In this document: positions 5,619-6,079 of the stretch, one piece after another
Layout: the number at the start of each line of letters is the position of its first letter
Position numbering within the stretch: position 1 is the stretch's first letter
From: Ornithomonoglobus_A sp034090805
GTDB lineage: Bacteria; Bacillota; Clostridia; UBA1381
Reading direction: 5' to 3'
Length of the DNA: 6,079 nucleotides
Assembly (NCBI GenBank): GCA_034090805.1
Contig: JAXDRV010000098.1
Span: 1-6,079, forward strand
Made by a program: the position numbers and the translations under genes
Notes under the pieces: model-generated
What the model saw: only the letters and a program-made list of their open reading frames with translations
Database searches by the model: none
What the model was told of the DNA's origin: nothing

Positions 5619-5638
5619 TGTAAAACTCGAGTTTTACA
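5619..5638. promoter_or_regulatory. Perfect 20-bp palindrome, possible operator
   Basis: TGTAAAACTC (5619-5628) is followed without a gap by its exact reverse complement, GAGTTTTACA (5629-5638). It lies 39 bases before the start codon of the stalk gene and downstream of the candidate promoter. Perfect gapless symmetry suits a dimeric DNA-binding protein. As RNA it could form an 8-bp hairpin with a 4-base loop. The bound factor is unknown. Confidence 0.5.
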
Positions 5639-5677
5639 ATCGCCTATGAACAATTATGACAAGGAGGAATTTAAACA

Positions 5678-6079
5678 ATGAAAAAGAAAATATTGATACC
5701 TGTAATAACAGCGGCAATAATGGGATTTGCGGCAATAGGCGCAAGCGCCCGTAATTTGGATATGTATGTAAACAATCATCATGTAGTGCGTGATATACAG
5801 ACGGTAGGGCGTTTTGATATGCTGCCGGTGCTTGATATTGCGGGAGAGTTAGGCTTCAACTGCTCATTTGACGGTACAACAATAAAGCTGTATAATGACA
5901 GCAGGTCATACAAATTTACAATGGGAAAGGCAGCGGCATACGACCAAAACGGAAAATGGTACGGACTTGACGTTGTGCCGCAGATAATAAACGGATCTGT
6001 AAGAATCCCGTATAAGTTTTTCTGTGACGCCATGGGTCTGTCGTATACGTGGGACGATGTAACAAGCACAATATTCCTT
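5678..6079 (+). CDS. Secreted copper-amine-oxidase-N 'stalk' domain protein (partial)
   Basis: The first 134 codons are present and the gene continues past the window edge. Residues 1-24 form a signal peptide (MKKKILIP, then a hydrophobic core, cleavage after A-S-A at 22-24), so the product is exported. The following segment has the paired-repeat pattern of the copper amine oxidase N-terminal domain (PF07833, 'stalk domain'): RFDMLPVLDIAGELGF near 45-60, then GSVRIPYKFFCDAMGLSYTWDD near 109-130. Despite the name, these domains in Clostridia bind no copper as far as is known and are usually wall-associated modules joined to other domains. Which enzyme or anchor follows is not visible. AAGGAGG at 5661-5667 precedes ATG 5678 by 10 bases, a little long but clear. 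The lead-in DNA holds a hairpin and a palindrome that may regulate it. Confidence 0.8.
   Translation, partial: MKKKILIPVITAAIMGFAAIGASARNLDMYVNNHHVVRDIQTVGRFDMLPVLDIAGELGFNCSFDGTTIKLYNDSRSYKFTMGKAAAYDQNGKWYGLDVVPQIINGSVRIPYKFFCDAMGLSYTWDDVTSTIFL

Noticed and set aside
5779..6069. Minus-strand frame over the partial stalk gene
   Set aside because: The plus strand has a perfect AAGGAGG, a signal peptide and stalk-domain motifs, so the minus frame is a shadow.

Overview
The window looks like chromosomal DNA from a low-to-mid-GC member of the Clostridia (Bacillota), most likely a gut or rumen type. The evidence is strong AGGAGG-type ribosome binding sites, near-consensus sigma-A promoters with extended -10 boxes, AT-rich intergenic DNA, and genes typical of that group (DUF4830, VanZ-like, CpsB/YwqE-type PHP phosphatase, DUF6514, GH2 with DUF4982, copper-amine-oxidase-N 'stalk' protein). 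The taxonomic call is inference; no rRNA or marker gene is present.

All six genes are on the + strand. Bases 1-225 carry no gene but hold three perfect hairpins placed back to back (20-149), then a rho-independent terminator (177-212). A small secreted DUF4830 protein follows (238-639). A consensus promoter (669-697) drives a structured leader of about 120 nt that ends in a terminator-like hairpin directly before a two-gene, translationally coupled unit: a VanZ-like membrane protein (828-1313) and a CpsB/YwqE-type PHP metallophosphatase (1306-2067), closed by a hairpin at 2089-2130.

An AT-rich gap follows. A second promoter (2304-2332) and a second structured leader precede a 72-residue DUF6514 protein (2461-2679). 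A third promoter (2721-2749), which resembles the second well beyond the -35 and -10 boxes, drives a large cytoplasmic GH2 beta-galactosidase-like enzyme (2833-5556). After a spacer with a hairpin and a perfect 20-bp palindrome comes the start of a secreted stalk-domain protein that runs off the right edge (5678-6079).

The genes do not form one pathway. VanZ and the PHP phosphatase are probably a cell-envelope or exopolysaccharide-related pair, the GH2 enzyme handles imported glycosides, and the two secreted proteins act outside the membrane. No complete novel system is visible. The most unusual material is non-coding: the triple hairpin, the two structured leaders, the matched promoter pair and the palindrome.
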